This document shows, in pieces, positions 1 through 10,479 of a stretch of 64,000 nucleotides of DNA. The stretch comes from Leucaena leucocephala (taxonomy: Eukaryota; Streptophyta; Magnoliopsida; Fabales; Fabaceae), in the NCBI GenBank assembly GCA_037074615.1, contig CM073535.1, positions 3,906,001 through 3,970,000 on the forward strand. The letters run 5' to 3'. The notes under the pieces are model-generated. The model searched no databases and had not been told where the DNA came from. It was given only the letters and a program-made list of their open reading frames with translations. Each line of letters starts with the position of its first letter. The first letter of the stretch is position 1. The translations under genes and the position numbers were made by a program.

Positions 1-738
1 CACACACACACCCCTTAAAATTTATGTGTGAATATATATTCCTTTAGGGGGAGGCGTCCCATAGGCAATAGGCATCGAACTAATTGTTGTTTCAGTATAA
101 TTTCTCTGGTAGTTAATATAAAAACTACCTAATTAATTTAAAAAAAGTAAATAAATTAATTAATTATAATAAATATTATATAATATTCCTAAAATATCTG
201 TATAATATTAAATTATATATTAGTTTATAAATAAAATAAATTAGTTTGATGAGAAAAAAATAAATTAATTTAAAAATAATAAAAAATATAAAAAATAAAA
301 TAGATTTACATGATAACCAAAAAAACACCCTAAATGACACTTATATGCTATGTTCTTTTCATATTATATATAAGCTTTGTGCAGTTTTTTTAATTATTTC
401 AAATTTACTTCACAAGTATCAATTTTAATTTTTCTCCACAAATTTTTTAATAATAGATTTTCAACAAAAAAACTATTGCAAACCAAATTTCGAACCTATT
501 ACAATTGTGATAATTGATTAAACTGTACTACCCATTTAGACATCGTCGATTAAAAACATTGAAGAAATCATGTAACCAAAGGAAAAAATGATGCTGTCAT
601 ATTCTCAAGAATAAAATTGCTACCAGCAAAAGACTTGATCTATATGATAACAAAGTGAGTATAACAAAACGATGTTCATGGAGAAAAACCTTTTTCATGT
701 TTTACACAACACAAGCAATAATGAGCAAGTCCCACAAA
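1..738. other. AT-rich intergenic DNA downstream of the HS1-like gene
   Basis: No open frame or RNA gene is recognisable. The stretch begins with a short (CA)n run and is otherwise AT-rich with many A and T tracts. The part nearest 738 would hold the 3' untranslated region and polyadenylation region of the minus-strand HS1-like gene. Confidence 0.5.
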
Positions 739-1076
739 TCATGAAATAACAATGGTAGGCTTATAGTCAACAATAATCACTTTGTCCAAGTGGGAAAGGA
801 ACAGGTTTGCAAATTCAACATGGGCAGGATGAGCAACATACTCTGCAATCCCCTCTGCACTCTCAAATGTTGATTCAAATACGTGAGTAAAGCCTTCATG
901 CATATTTTCAGCACTCACATCCTTGCCCCTGTTTACACCCCAAAACCAACACAAGATACAAAGATTTACATATGGAAGTACATTTACTGCTTTCAATTTA
1001 CACACGGAAATTTTATAAAAGATATGGGTAGATCAAGTGAATTACTGATACACATGTAAATTAAGTAGATCTGCAC

Positions 1077-1095
1077 GTGTGTGTGTGTGTGTGTG
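1077..1095. repeat. (GT)n microsatellite in the HS1-like intron
   Basis: About nine GT units lie in the short piece of native intron between exon 2 and the retrotransposon target-site duplication. Confidence 0.8.
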
Positions 1096-1104
1096 ATTAG
1101 CTTG

Positions 1105-1443
1105 TGAAGGATTTTGGGCGTACCTGGAATCGTTTTCTCGATACACTAGATACCCACACGTAACCGGAGCACTCTGTATGGACTCTGGTTAGTTTTCACG
1201 GCAAATGCACTTTGAGGAATAATGAAAACATAGCATCGAAAACAGAGAATTATTGTTCTTCAACCAACATCATTTATGTCCGTGTATGCACATATATATA
1301 ACCTGTGGGGAGGGGGGGTTAGATAACCGTATCTAACTCCCTCATTTGAAATTCAAACTTTCCCTCGGTTCTCATGTACACAGCTCTCTGTTTCCCATCG
1401 GTCGGGTTTGATCCACTATGGGTGGATCGCCCGTTTCCTTACA
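1105..1443 (-). repeat. 3' LTR of copia element 1
   Basis: Begins TGAAGGATTTTGGGCG and ends GTTTCCTTACA on the plus strand. It matches the copy at 8690-9027 along its full length and is flanked on the outside by GCTTG (1100-1104). Confidence 0.95.
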
Positions 1444-1456
1444 TCTCCCACTCACA
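1444..1456 (-). other. Polypurine tract of copia element 1
   Basis: On the element strand the sequence just before the 3' LTR is GAGTGGGAGA, the expected position and composition of the plus-strand primer for reverse transcription. Confidence 0.6.
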
Positions 1457-2552
1457 CATGGTGGATTAGATATTATGGCTCAAATCTCATTTTCTTCCTT
1501 CTTTCATACTAGGTGCTTTGCCGTGACCGCGTAGGCATGACATCTCCTTTCGGGCGTTTGTACTAGAAATCCCCTTCACAGAGACCAGCACAAAGCAACC
1601 CTTTAGTGCAGCTCGATCAAATAAAGTATAGTGCCTTGAATGTCCTAAATTTTCCCATATACCCTTTTCTCATGGCTAATCTAATCCCTCTTGAGTCAGT
1701 ATATAACTCAGATGGCCTCCACTTATGCATAGTATCCACACTTATGAAATTAACAAAATAATATCACAAGGGACCGGTCAAAGACACTAGCATGGATATG
1801 TATATTCTGGCAATCTTTCTTTCGCCCATATATCATTTTGATATGAATCAACCGCTTTCCTAGCATAATACCTTTGGTTCATATATAATTTGACCACAGG
1901 ACATATACCAAAGTAGCAATCGCTGAAACATACCTCCATAATATTGTCAAAGTCAAAGGACATTAATGAAAGAATTATACCTTTCTGAAACTCACACAAC
2001 AATGAAGCAGGGATTGATTCATTTGCTTTCCATTTGCGGTTCTTTAGCACATGTGGTATGAATCACATGTTACGGTGTTCCTCTTATCCTTAAATAGTAT
2101 ACGTCGTTTTGATTCTATCAATCACACCGTACAGATTTAAGTCTAGACACTCACAGTATCTAAACCTAAACTCTTCAATTATATTCACATAATATGACGT
2201 CAATTTTGAAGAATTTGTTATCTGGCAACAGGTTTTATGGATGTGGGTATCCATTGTTCGATCCATACCCTTACTCATGGATCTCATCTCGACTCACTGC
2301 ACTTTTAAGCCAAGGCGACACTTATTGTGTTTCTTCTCTACCATATCAGCACTCTTGCTGTTTTACTGGTGAACACATGTCTCATCTTTGAACGCTTCTA
2401 TAGCATCAAAGGCGGTTGCTCGTGTGAGAGAGCTACCTCTTTCAACCTGTACGACATACTAGACATTGTATACTTTTACCCAGACATATAAGTAATAATA
2501 AATGACATGATATCATTAATAAAAATAAAAGTATTACATACAGTCTGTAACT

Positions 2553-5500
2553 TTACATTTTTAACATGCCAATGGCTTTTACATGTTTCTCAAATGTTTC
2601 TTTGCCTATTGGCTTGGTTAGGGGATCTGCAACCATACACTTGGTTGAAATGTATTGTACAGTTACAATTTTCTGTGCTATATAATCCCTCACAAAGTTA
2701 TATTTTATATCAATGTGTTTGATCTCACTGTGATACTTAAGGTCTTTAGTGTAGGCTATAGCTGCAGTATTGTCACAGTGTATCAACACCGGATTGGTAC
2801 TCTCATTCCCAAATCCTAGGTGCTCGATAAATCTCTTCAGCCAAACAGCCTCTTGCACTGCTGCAATGCATGCCACAAACTCAGCTTCCATTGAGTGTAA
2901 AGCAATGCACGTTTGCTTCTTACTACTCCAACATATGGCGTCGTTGTTAAGTAAGAAGGTGTATCCTGAAGTCGATCTTCGTTCTTCTTCATCACCGCCT
3001 ACATCAGCATCAGAATATCCGATTAGGCGTAGATCGCTTCCTTAATAACACAATGCATAGTCAGCTGTGCCCTTTAAGTATCTCAAGATCATTTTCACTG
3101 CTTTCCAGTGTTTCTCACCAGGGTTGGACTGAAATCTGCTAATCAGCCCTACAGCATAACAAATATCTGGTCTTGTACACATCATTGCATACATCAGGCT
3201 ACCAATGGCACTTGCATATGGAACTCTTTCCATTTGCTTTTTATCTGATTCAGTTTTGGGACACATGTCAGAACTCATGGCCACTCCAGTGGCCACAGGG
3301 ATATCCATGGGTTTGCATTCACTCATATTGAATCGCTCAAGCATCTTATTGATATAATTCTCTTGTGAAAGAGTGAAGATTCTCTTGGAACGATTCCTTT
3401 GAATCTTGACTCCAAGTATGTATTCCGTTTCACCCATGTCTTTCATCTCAAAATTTGATGAAAACCATTCTTTAATAACTATCACAGAGTCAAGACTATT
3501 TCCAGCTAATAGTATATCGTCTACGTATAAGGATAATATCACAAAGTTACCCTTAAACCGCTTAACGTAGACACAATGGTCTTCCTCTATCATATGGAAG
3601 TTATATGAGGTAATTGCCTTATGAAACCTCAAGTACCACTGTCTGGATGACTGTTTTAATCCATAGATGGATCTTTTGAGTTTACACTTCTTGTGTTCAA
3701 ACCCTTTTTCAATGAAACCTATTGGTTGTTCCATATAGATTTCTTCATCCAGATCACCATTCAGGAATGCGGTTTTTACATCCATCTGATGTAACTCTAA
3801 GTTTAAACTGTTTACTATTGCCAGAATAAATCTTATTGAATTGAAACGCACAACAGGTGAAAAAGTATCCTCATAATCTATACCTTCCTGTTGTGTATAT
3901 CCCTTTGCAACCAATCGAGCTTTGAATTTGTCAATTGATCCGTCTACCTTTCTTTTGATTTTGAGAACCCACTTGTTCCCAATGGCTTTACGCCCTTTTG
4001 GCAGATCAACCAATTCCCAAATTTGATTTTTCATCATTGAGTCCATTTCCTCTTTCATTACTTTCTTCCATTCCTCCTTTGCAGGACTTGCTAAGGCCTC
4101 ATGAACAGTGCGAGGTTCATCATCCCCTTCTGGAGTAACTAAGAGTGCTTCTCCTTCTATTTGGAAGCGTCTCTTTGGAACACTTTCCTTGTTACTCTTT
4201 CTGATAGGAACAATTTGCTTATCTTTTCTCATTTGTTTCGGTCTTTGTGTTGACCGTTCTTGGCTCCCACTCAGATTAACATGCCTAGACGATTCTGGTT
4301 TGTCAATTTGTTCTGCACTATCCTGCTCCTGAGTCTCATAAAGAGATACAGTGCGGTCAATATCTCCCCTACTGGGAAACTCCGTCTCAATAAATACAGC
4401 ATCTCTTGATTCTGTTTCAGTCACTGTTCCATCTTCAATTTCACTTATGAATACATATCCTTTTGAGGGTTCAGAGTACCTTAAAAAAATACATTTCTTC
4501 CCTCTAGGACCCAGTTTCCCATGTCTATGAGAATTGTCATGGATGTATGCCGCCGAGCCCCAAGGTCTAAGGATGGTTAGATCTGGCTGACGTTTAGTCC
4601 ATAACTCGTAGGGTGTGGAAGTGACTGATTTTGAGGGCACACGGTTAAGTATGAAAGTTGCCGTTAATAAAGCATCACCCCAATGTGAAATTGGAAGGTT
4701 TGCCTGGGTCATCATAGACCTAACCATGTCTAGAAGAGTTCTATTTCTTCTTTCAGCAACCCCATTTTGTTGAGGTGTGCCAGGGATAGTTAGTTGCCTA
4801 ATAATCCCTTTTTCTTCACAGAGCTGTTTAAATTGATCTGAAAGGTATTCACGACCTCGATCAGTGCGTAATGCCTTGATTCTATTTTCCATTTGATTCT
4901 CTACTTCATTCATGTATCGTCTAAAGCACTCTAGTGCCTCAGACTTATGTGAAATCAAATAGACATGACCATATCGTGAAAAATCATCAATAAAGGTAAT
5001 GAAATACCAAGCTCCGTGTCTTGCCCTCACACTCATTGGACCGCAAATGTCGGAATGGATTAATTGTAATGGGTTTTCAGCTCGTATTCCCTTACCGAAT
5101 GGTTTCCTGGTAGCCTTACCAGCTAGACAGCTTTCGCATAATGATATATCCATGTTAGGGATCACCCCCAACAAGCATTCTTTAGCCAGTTTAATCATTC
5201 TATTTTGATTAATATGTCCTAATCTAGCATGCCAAATATTCATATCAGGATTATTTGAAGTAATAGCAAAGCAATCATGAACATTAAAATCATTAGCAAG
5301 ATCCAAAATAAAGAAGCTTTGAAATCGAAAAGCTGAACCATAAAATATTGAGTTGCTACAAATGTCTGCAACTTTATCATGAAAGTTTACATTAAACCCA
5401 AAGTCTAGTAAGCAAATTACAGAAATTAAATTCCGTCGGATGTCAGGAGCATGAAGCACATCATGCAGTATCAAGGTTTTTCCACTACGCAAAACTAGTT

Positions 5501-5597
5501 TGCAAGTGCCAATGCCTCGAACCTCGATCCTTACATTATTGTCAACGAAAAGCCACTTGCTTTGATATGACAACTGACGGTATTCCACGAAAAATCC
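2553..5597 (-). pseudogene. Copia pol: protease end, integrase, reverse transcriptase, RNase H (element 1)
   Basis: This frame continues in phase from gag after one TGA (5598-5600). In order it holds a GAG-pre-integrase zinc region (HARLGH followed by CESCLAGK), an integrase core with the D-D-E acidic residues (HSDICGPM; LRTDRGREY; QQNGVAERRNR), a reverse transcriptase with the catalytic YVDD box in SLYVDDILLAG, and RNase H with GYSDADVGGD and MEAEFVA. A second in-frame stop, TAA at 3042-3044, separates the reverse transcriptase from RNase H, which then continues in the same frame to 2553. Intact copia elements normally encode these parts as one polyprotein, so this copy is degenerate but only lightly. 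Confidence 0.9.
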
Positions 5598-6583
5598 TCA
5601 ATCTCGACTTACGTGGTCTGTGGAGCCTGAGTCAATAATCGAAGAAAAAGAAATAGGTTCTGTAAGAAAAATAGTGCTAGAAACAAATGAGACATGTGAA
5701 TTCACATAATTCACTGTTACCTTTTCGCTCTCAGCCTGTTTAGAACAGTCACGTGCAAAATGTCCCATTTTCTGGCAGGCAAAGCATTTGACCTTCTTTA
5801 GGTCTAGCTTTTTCTTGCCTCCTTTCTTTCCTTTCTTATTGAACTGTTGCTTGCCCTTCTTGGGTAGAGGACCGCCTCTCTTCCCATTTTTATGAGATTT
5901 CTTGCCCTTTTTGGATTCAGGCTTTGATTGAGAAGGACCAGCACCTTCGGTCAAATAGGCTTGTCCAGTGGCTTTATAAGCCTCCAGATGTTCATCCTCT
6001 AGCTCCAAATACTTAGCTACATCACTGAAAGTAATGATATTTTCATTATGGGTCAGATTAACTTTCATGTGCTCCCAACTGGCAGGGAGCGATCTGATGA
6101 CAGCCTGCACTTGTTGTTCGTTAGATAGATTATGTCCGGCTTCCTTCAGTTCACGGATCATTGTGGACATCTCTCTTAGATGTTGCCTCATAGGATTATT
6201 TGGTTTTAACTTATAGGTATCAAATTTAATAGTCAACCTTCTAAGCTTAGTCGTTGACACTCCTCCAAACTTATCCTTTAAGGCAATCCACATTGCCTGT
6301 GCCGTTCTGTGTGTCTCAAACTCACACATTGAGTCATCAGTCATTGCACTCAATAGAGTGATTCTTGCAATGCTATTCTTCTTTTTCCAGGATTGGTAAG
6401 CTTCCTGGTCTCTCCTGTGCTGGGCCGTATTGCCAGCCTCAGGTTCTACCATGGCCATTGTTAATGGCTCAATAGCATCCTGTTCTTCTAGAATATATTG
6501 GACCTTTCGGTGCCAAATATCCCAGTTGTCCCCGTTGAGTTTTTCCCCTTGTTTAATTTAGCAATAATGTTCTTTGATGCCAT
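5598..6583 (-). pseudogene. Copia gag and start of protease (element 1), with an N-terminal frameshift
   Basis: The natural start is the ATG at 6583-6581, followed by a lysine- and asparagine-rich N-terminus typical of plant copia gag. A one-base deletion in the G/A run near 6541-6552 shifts the frame; from 6458 the frame is open to 5598. Visible are the gag helix region, a lysine/glycine-rich basic stretch, a CCHC zinc knuckle (CFACQKMGHFARDC) that binds RNA, and the protease active-site box DSGSTDH just before a TGA stop at 5598-5600. Pol follows in the same frame. Confidence 0.88.
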
Positions 6584-7037
6584 TGTTCAATATCGATTCT
6601 GACAAACCTTTCCCACATTAATTTATTGAACCATAGAACATTTAAGTGAATTTACATATATATAGCACATGTAAAGTATACAATGTCATGTACTTTTATT
6701 AATTTTTGATCGGAAAATAATAATATCACTAGACCCATGATCAGGAGAATACATTTGTACCTCCCATCACACAAGCACTAGCAATGCCATCATTCTCTAT
6801 CAAAATTAATATAAGTACTTTTCTTATGAAATATTGTTTTTCAGAATACTCATCATCTAAAAAAAAAAACTTCCACTTATAAAAAAATATACATGAATCA
6901 TAACATATAAAGAATTAAAATGAAGCATGTTTCTATTGCACACAAGGCATGTAATAATAATAAGTCTTTACAAAGAAAGAGTATAAAAGCATGTCTTTAA
7001 CAAAGTAAAGCAATGGAAATTAAAGTACAAACATACA

Positions 7038-7706
7038 TTATTTAATATGAGTTTTACAATATTCTAACATTGCTTTTCTTAGCTTCTTAAGCTTACGAGA
7101 TGGCTTTTTAAGGTTAGATACAAATTCTATTCTTGTAAGCCAATTTTTCTTTCTGATGCGTCCTGCATTGGGCTTTCCTCTTACTCTTGTGGCTCTTATA
7201 AATTCCATTATAACTTTCAAATAGAATTCAGTATGCTTCTTATCTGTCATGCCTTCAATGTATTTTCCAATGAAGCCATTAATGCCTTTCATGTTTGTTA
7301 ACATAGCTGCATCTCTTTCAGCTATGTTCATGGCCAAAATAGGGGCAAGAGATTGATTCACTTCTTCTCCATCCTCAACTTGAGGTTCACTGTTAAGAGT
7401 AGGCACCATCTTGGAGTTTAAATCTGAAGACACCATTAAAGGCTGTAGAGGAAGTGGTTCGATGGGAAATAATATTTCCGAGCACGGTCCGGAATCATCT
7501 CTTTCTTCTTGTTCCTCTTGTGGAACTTCCTCCATCAATTCCTCTGGGTCTTCTTCAGAAAGGTTATCAAGATCTTGCTCTGGGTCCTCCTCAGGTTCCC
7601 CCTCGGGATCCTCTTGAAGGTTTTCCTCTAGGTTATTGAACTCATCTAAAAATGAGATATCATTTTTTTAAGTATATCCCAGAGATTCAGTGCTAGATGA
7701 AGTCAT
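7038..7706 (-). CDS. Extra open frame of unknown function in the copia element 1 leader
   Basis: Between the primer binding site and gag lies a frame of about 223 codons on the element strand. It starts at the ATG at 7706-7704 (MTSSSTESLGY), meets one in-frame TAA at 7668-7670, and runs on in the same frame to 7038; the longest stop-free part from an internal ATG (7535) is 165 codons. The N-terminal half is strongly acidic (repeated Glu-Asp-Pro units such as EDPEGEPEEDPEQD). The middle is mixed and the C-terminus is very basic (KKPSRKLKKLRK). I recognise no domain. Standard copia elements do not encode a protein here. It could be a captured host fragment or a lineage-specific leader protein, and a chance frame is not excluded. 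Confidence 0.45.
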
Positions 7707-8128
7707 TTTCACCTAAATAATAACACATATTAATTATCATAATTTTCTGGAATTTTTAAACACAAAAAAAATGCCAGAAAATACACTGAATATTCATAAA
7801 TAGGTCCAAAATTGCCTTCCAATTTAGGCAAATTATATGTCAAAATAAAGATCTTGATTTTAGGAATTTTTAGGAACAAACCGCACCTCAATCGGAGGTC
7901 TCACGCTCCCTCACGCGCCCCAAGAAGGAAAAATTCAGAAAAAATAAAAAAACTGAACGAAGCCCACTCTCGGCTCTGGCGCGTGTACTGCACGCGCCAT
8001 TCTGGTGCTGCCACGTGTCACTGCCACGTGTCGCCACCAGAATTTCCCCAAAATAATATATATTTTTTTAATTAAAAAAAATGAATTTTTTTTTCTGGGC
8101 CTCTTGAAGCCCAAACTCCTTTTTTTTT

Positions 8129-8248
8129 GTGTGACTGGGTTGGACGCAGCCCAGTCCGCCGTGAACAGTGCCGCAGGATTTTTTTTTTTGTGAATGGGCT
8201 GGACGCAGCCCAGTCCGCCGTGAACAGTGCCGCGGGATTTCTTTTTTG
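8129..8248 (-). repeat. Tandem 60-bp repeat with hairpins in the copia leader
   Basis: Two head-to-tail copies (8129-8189 and 8190-8248) share GGACGCAGCCCAGTCCGCC and GTGAACAGTGCCGC and are separated by poly-T. Each contains an inverted repeat; in the second copy TGGGCTG (8195-8201) pairs perfectly with CAGCCCA (8206-8212) around a 4-nt loop, and in the first copy one position is a G-T pair. The block is far richer in GC than the rest of the element. Confidence 0.8.
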
Positions 8249-8310
8249 TTTAAAAAAAAACAAAACAAAACGGCGTCATTTTGAGGGATGAACAGTGTCA
8301 TCCCCTACCT

Positions 8311-8365
8311 CCAGCCGGGTCTGCACAGACCCGACTGGAAAACAGGTCGGGTTCGACGACCCGAC
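8311..8365 (-). other. Two GC-rich inverted repeats in the copia leader
   Basis: CGGGTCTG (8316-8323) and CAGACCCG (8326-8333) form a near-perfect palindrome that extends outward as CCAG/CTGG after one mismatch. Just downstream GTCGGGT (8346-8352) pairs with ACCCGAC (8359-8365) around 6 nt. Adjacent stem-loops in a retroelement leader are candidates for a genome packaging or dimerisation signal; that role is inferred only from position. Confidence 0.55.
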
Positions 8366-8674
8366 TCATTTTTCATCCATAACTTCTCCGTCCGACGTCC
8401 GATTTTGACGTTCTTGGAGTCGTTTTCCATCGTTTTTTCGTGCTCTACACAATGGGATCATTTTCAAGTCCTAAATCCTCTGTTTTCTAATGACCCAATT
8501 TGAAAAACGAAAATTTTCATTTCGGTTTATGTTGAAAATGCTTCTCTTTATCGTTTAAATGCATGTTCTATTGATATTATCACTAAACAAACACTTTAAG
8601 ATACATATATGCAACAGAACAGTGCATAACCAGGAAAAAATGAAAATACAGAGAAGCATGCGGAAGCGAATAAC

Positions 8675-8689
8675 TATGCTCTGATACAC
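8675..8689 (-). other. Primer binding site of copia element 1 (initiator Met tRNA type)
   Basis: Directly inside the 5' LTR the element strand reads GTGTATCAGAGCAT, matching the usual plant copia site TGGTATCAGAGC except near its first bases. This is complementary to the 3' end of initiator methionine tRNA. Confidence 0.8.
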
Positions 8690-9027
8690 TGAAGAATTTC
8701 GGGCGTACCTGGAATCGTTTTCTCGATACACTAGATACCCACACGTAACCGGAGCACTCTGTATGGACTCTGGTTAGTTTTCACGGCAAATGCACTTTGA
8801 GAAATAATGAAAACAGAGCGTTAGAAATAGAGAATTATTGTTCTTCAACCAACATCATTTCTGTCCGTGTATGCACATATATATAACCTGTGGAGAGGGG
8901 GGTTAGATAACCGTATCTAACTCCCTCATTTGAAATTCAAACTTTCCCTCGGTTCTCATGTACACGGCTCTCTATTTCCCATCGGTCGGGTTTGATCCAC
9001 CATAGGTGGATCGCCTGTTTCCTTACA
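8690..9027 (-). repeat. 5' LTR of copia element 1
   Basis: This copy is 338 bp with the same termini as the LTR at 1105-1443 and is flanked on the outside by GCTTG at 9028-9032. It would carry the element promoter, reading toward lower coordinates and therefore in the same sense as the HS1-like gene. Confidence 0.95.
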
Positions 9028-9698
9028 GCTTGGTTTACAAAAGATTTTCTCATTTTCTCAAAGCTGGGAAGAGGTTCTACTTCTACTACCAAAAGCGGTT
9101 CCTTCATTCCAATTCAGTGTTCACATCAATTTTGAAGCATCCGCTAGCTTCTGAGGAAAAAAGGTAGCTAACAAGAGTTCAATATACACTTACATACACC
9201 ATAAACGCAACAGTACAGAACAACTTTTAGCAGTTTGGAGATCATGGCTAAACCTTGCGGTGCGACTGACTCATTTTTTCCCATTTCCTTTTGATTGTCT
9301 ATTTATTCTCTTGACTAACTCTTGCATTATGGATTTTCTGTCCTGATCTGATTTAACTAGTTTCGAAAAATTCGACACCTTCTGGTTTCACAGGTTTCAG
9401 ATCTTTGAAGAACCCTTCAGATTTCAATTAAACAATTTTCTCTGTCCTGCTTTAATTGAGATCCTAAATGCAAATTTCTTTCGCCTAATAGATCATATTC
9501 CTTCATCTAAATGTGTTTTCATAATGCAAGATCCTTCGATTCCGAAGACCTCTAGCATCTTGCCGTGCCGATCGGGTTGGATTATAGAAATGCAAATCAG
9601 AAAGGGAAAAAGAGGAATGGAGAAGGAAGAAGGTACCAATGGAAGGACTTCATGGGAGAAACGCGTTCGACGAGATTGGCGTAGCCTTTGATGAGCTC

Positions 9699-9701
9699 CT
9701 A
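9699..9701 (-). other. Premature TAG stop in HS1-like exon 1
   Basis: The minus-strand codons read CAG AAG ATT TAG GAG CTC, in frame with the ATG at 9776. The family sequence here is normally K-I-E-E-L, so one G-to-T change (GAG to TAG) explains the stop. No frameshift is present either side and both splice sites remain canonical. Confidence 0.85.
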
Positions 9702-9776
9702 AATCTTCTGAGGCGAGACATCGTCTTTGAACTTGGCGAGCACCACGTGTTTCACTACCCCTTTTGCTTCCTCCAT

Positions 9777-10479
9777 TTCTGCTTCTTTCGGATCTTCACT
9801 TCCTCTCTCCCACTGAGTCCCACCCACACACTTACAGAGTCAACAGTTCTTTCGCCACAGTAAAGAGTGTGCGGACTTCGGAGGGATAAGGCACGTGCAG
9901 TCCTCCTTTTGGACGCGTGTCATCACTGAGTCCCTATTAGCTCAACTTAATTAATTAGATACTAATGGTGCACAAAAATTTAGCTTTTGTGTTTTCTTTT
10001 TATTTGATCACCATATAATCCTAAGTGTTTTGTCATATTTTAATAATTATATTTTTTAAAATTTATATTTATATTTTTTATAGAGATATAGACATTTATT
10101 ACCTCAACTAATATAGTTTATTAATAAATTTTAATCTTCATTTTATATATGTAGATACCTTTTGTGTTATGTATATTGTATATAATTAAAAATAAATTAT
10201 AAACAAAATTTTATATTGTTGAAGCATGGACTTCTAATTACCATAATAATTTTCTTTTTAGTGTTAGATATAATAATTAATTTATAGTATAAAATTTATA
10301 ACAAACTAAATCTTGAAGGTAGTAATAATTTTCGCTTTCTCGTGTGTTTGCAAGCGATACAAAGACCATGGAATGAAAGAAGAACATGGTATGTGCATTT
10401 GCTTTTAGATTAATATTTAATAATTTGATTTCAATTTAAAATTTTACCATATGATAAAATGTTAGACATTAACTTTATA
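9777..10479. other. 5' flank of the HS1-like gene, no other gene seen
   Basis: The first 120 bases beyond the HS1-like ATG are relatively GC-rich and would hold its 5' untranslated region and core promoter. Beyond about 9950 the sequence becomes AT-rich and featureless up to the MITE that begins at 10480. Confidence 0.5.

Larger units (their letters stand above)
1105..9027 (-). mobile_element. Complete Ty1/copia LTR retrotransposon (element 1)
   Basis: A 7923-bp element on the minus strand, bounded by two LTRs (339 and 338 bp, TG...CA on the plus strand) and a perfect 5-bp target duplication GCTTG at 1100-1104 and 9028-9032. Reading the element 5' to 3', it has the 5' LTR (9027-8690), a primer binding site, a 2.1-kb leader with repeats, hairpins and an extra open frame, gag, then protease, integrase, reverse transcriptase and RNase H in the copia order, a purine-rich tract and the 3' LTR (1443-1105). 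By eye the LTRs differ by about 16 substitutions and one indel (about 95% identical), mostly transitions, which suggests insertion within the last few million years at usual plant rates. Coding lesions (one frameshift and two in-frame stops) make it non-autonomous as it stands. It sits in the intron of the HS1-like gene in the same orientation. Confidence 0.95.
739..9776 (-). pseudogene. HS1-like stress-response A/B barrel (Dabb) gene, probably inactivated
   Basis: Two exons: 9776-9637 (46 codons plus 2 nt) and 928-739 (1 nt plus 62 codons and stop), with a GT donor after CATTG and an AG acceptor before GGGCAAGG. Joined, they give a 109-codon frame that covers the whole Dabb fold, the same length as the Arabidopsis HS1 family of small heat-stable proteins with reported antimicrobial activity. 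Recognisable blocks are VVKHVVLAKFKDDVSPQKI near the start and HPAHVEF with a DYKP ending in exon 2. Codon 26 (9701-9699) is TAG where the family usually has GAG (glutamate), so translation from the natural start would stop after 25 residues. The intron, about 0.8 kb on its own, is enlarged to 8.7 kb by a sense-oriented copia element. The rest of the frame is well kept, so loss looks recent. A base-call error at codon 26 is the main alternative. Confidence 0.85.

Noticed and set aside
8129..8248. Possible CRISPR-like or satellite array
   Set aside because: Only two tandem units without spacers, located inside a retrotransposon leader in a plant genome.
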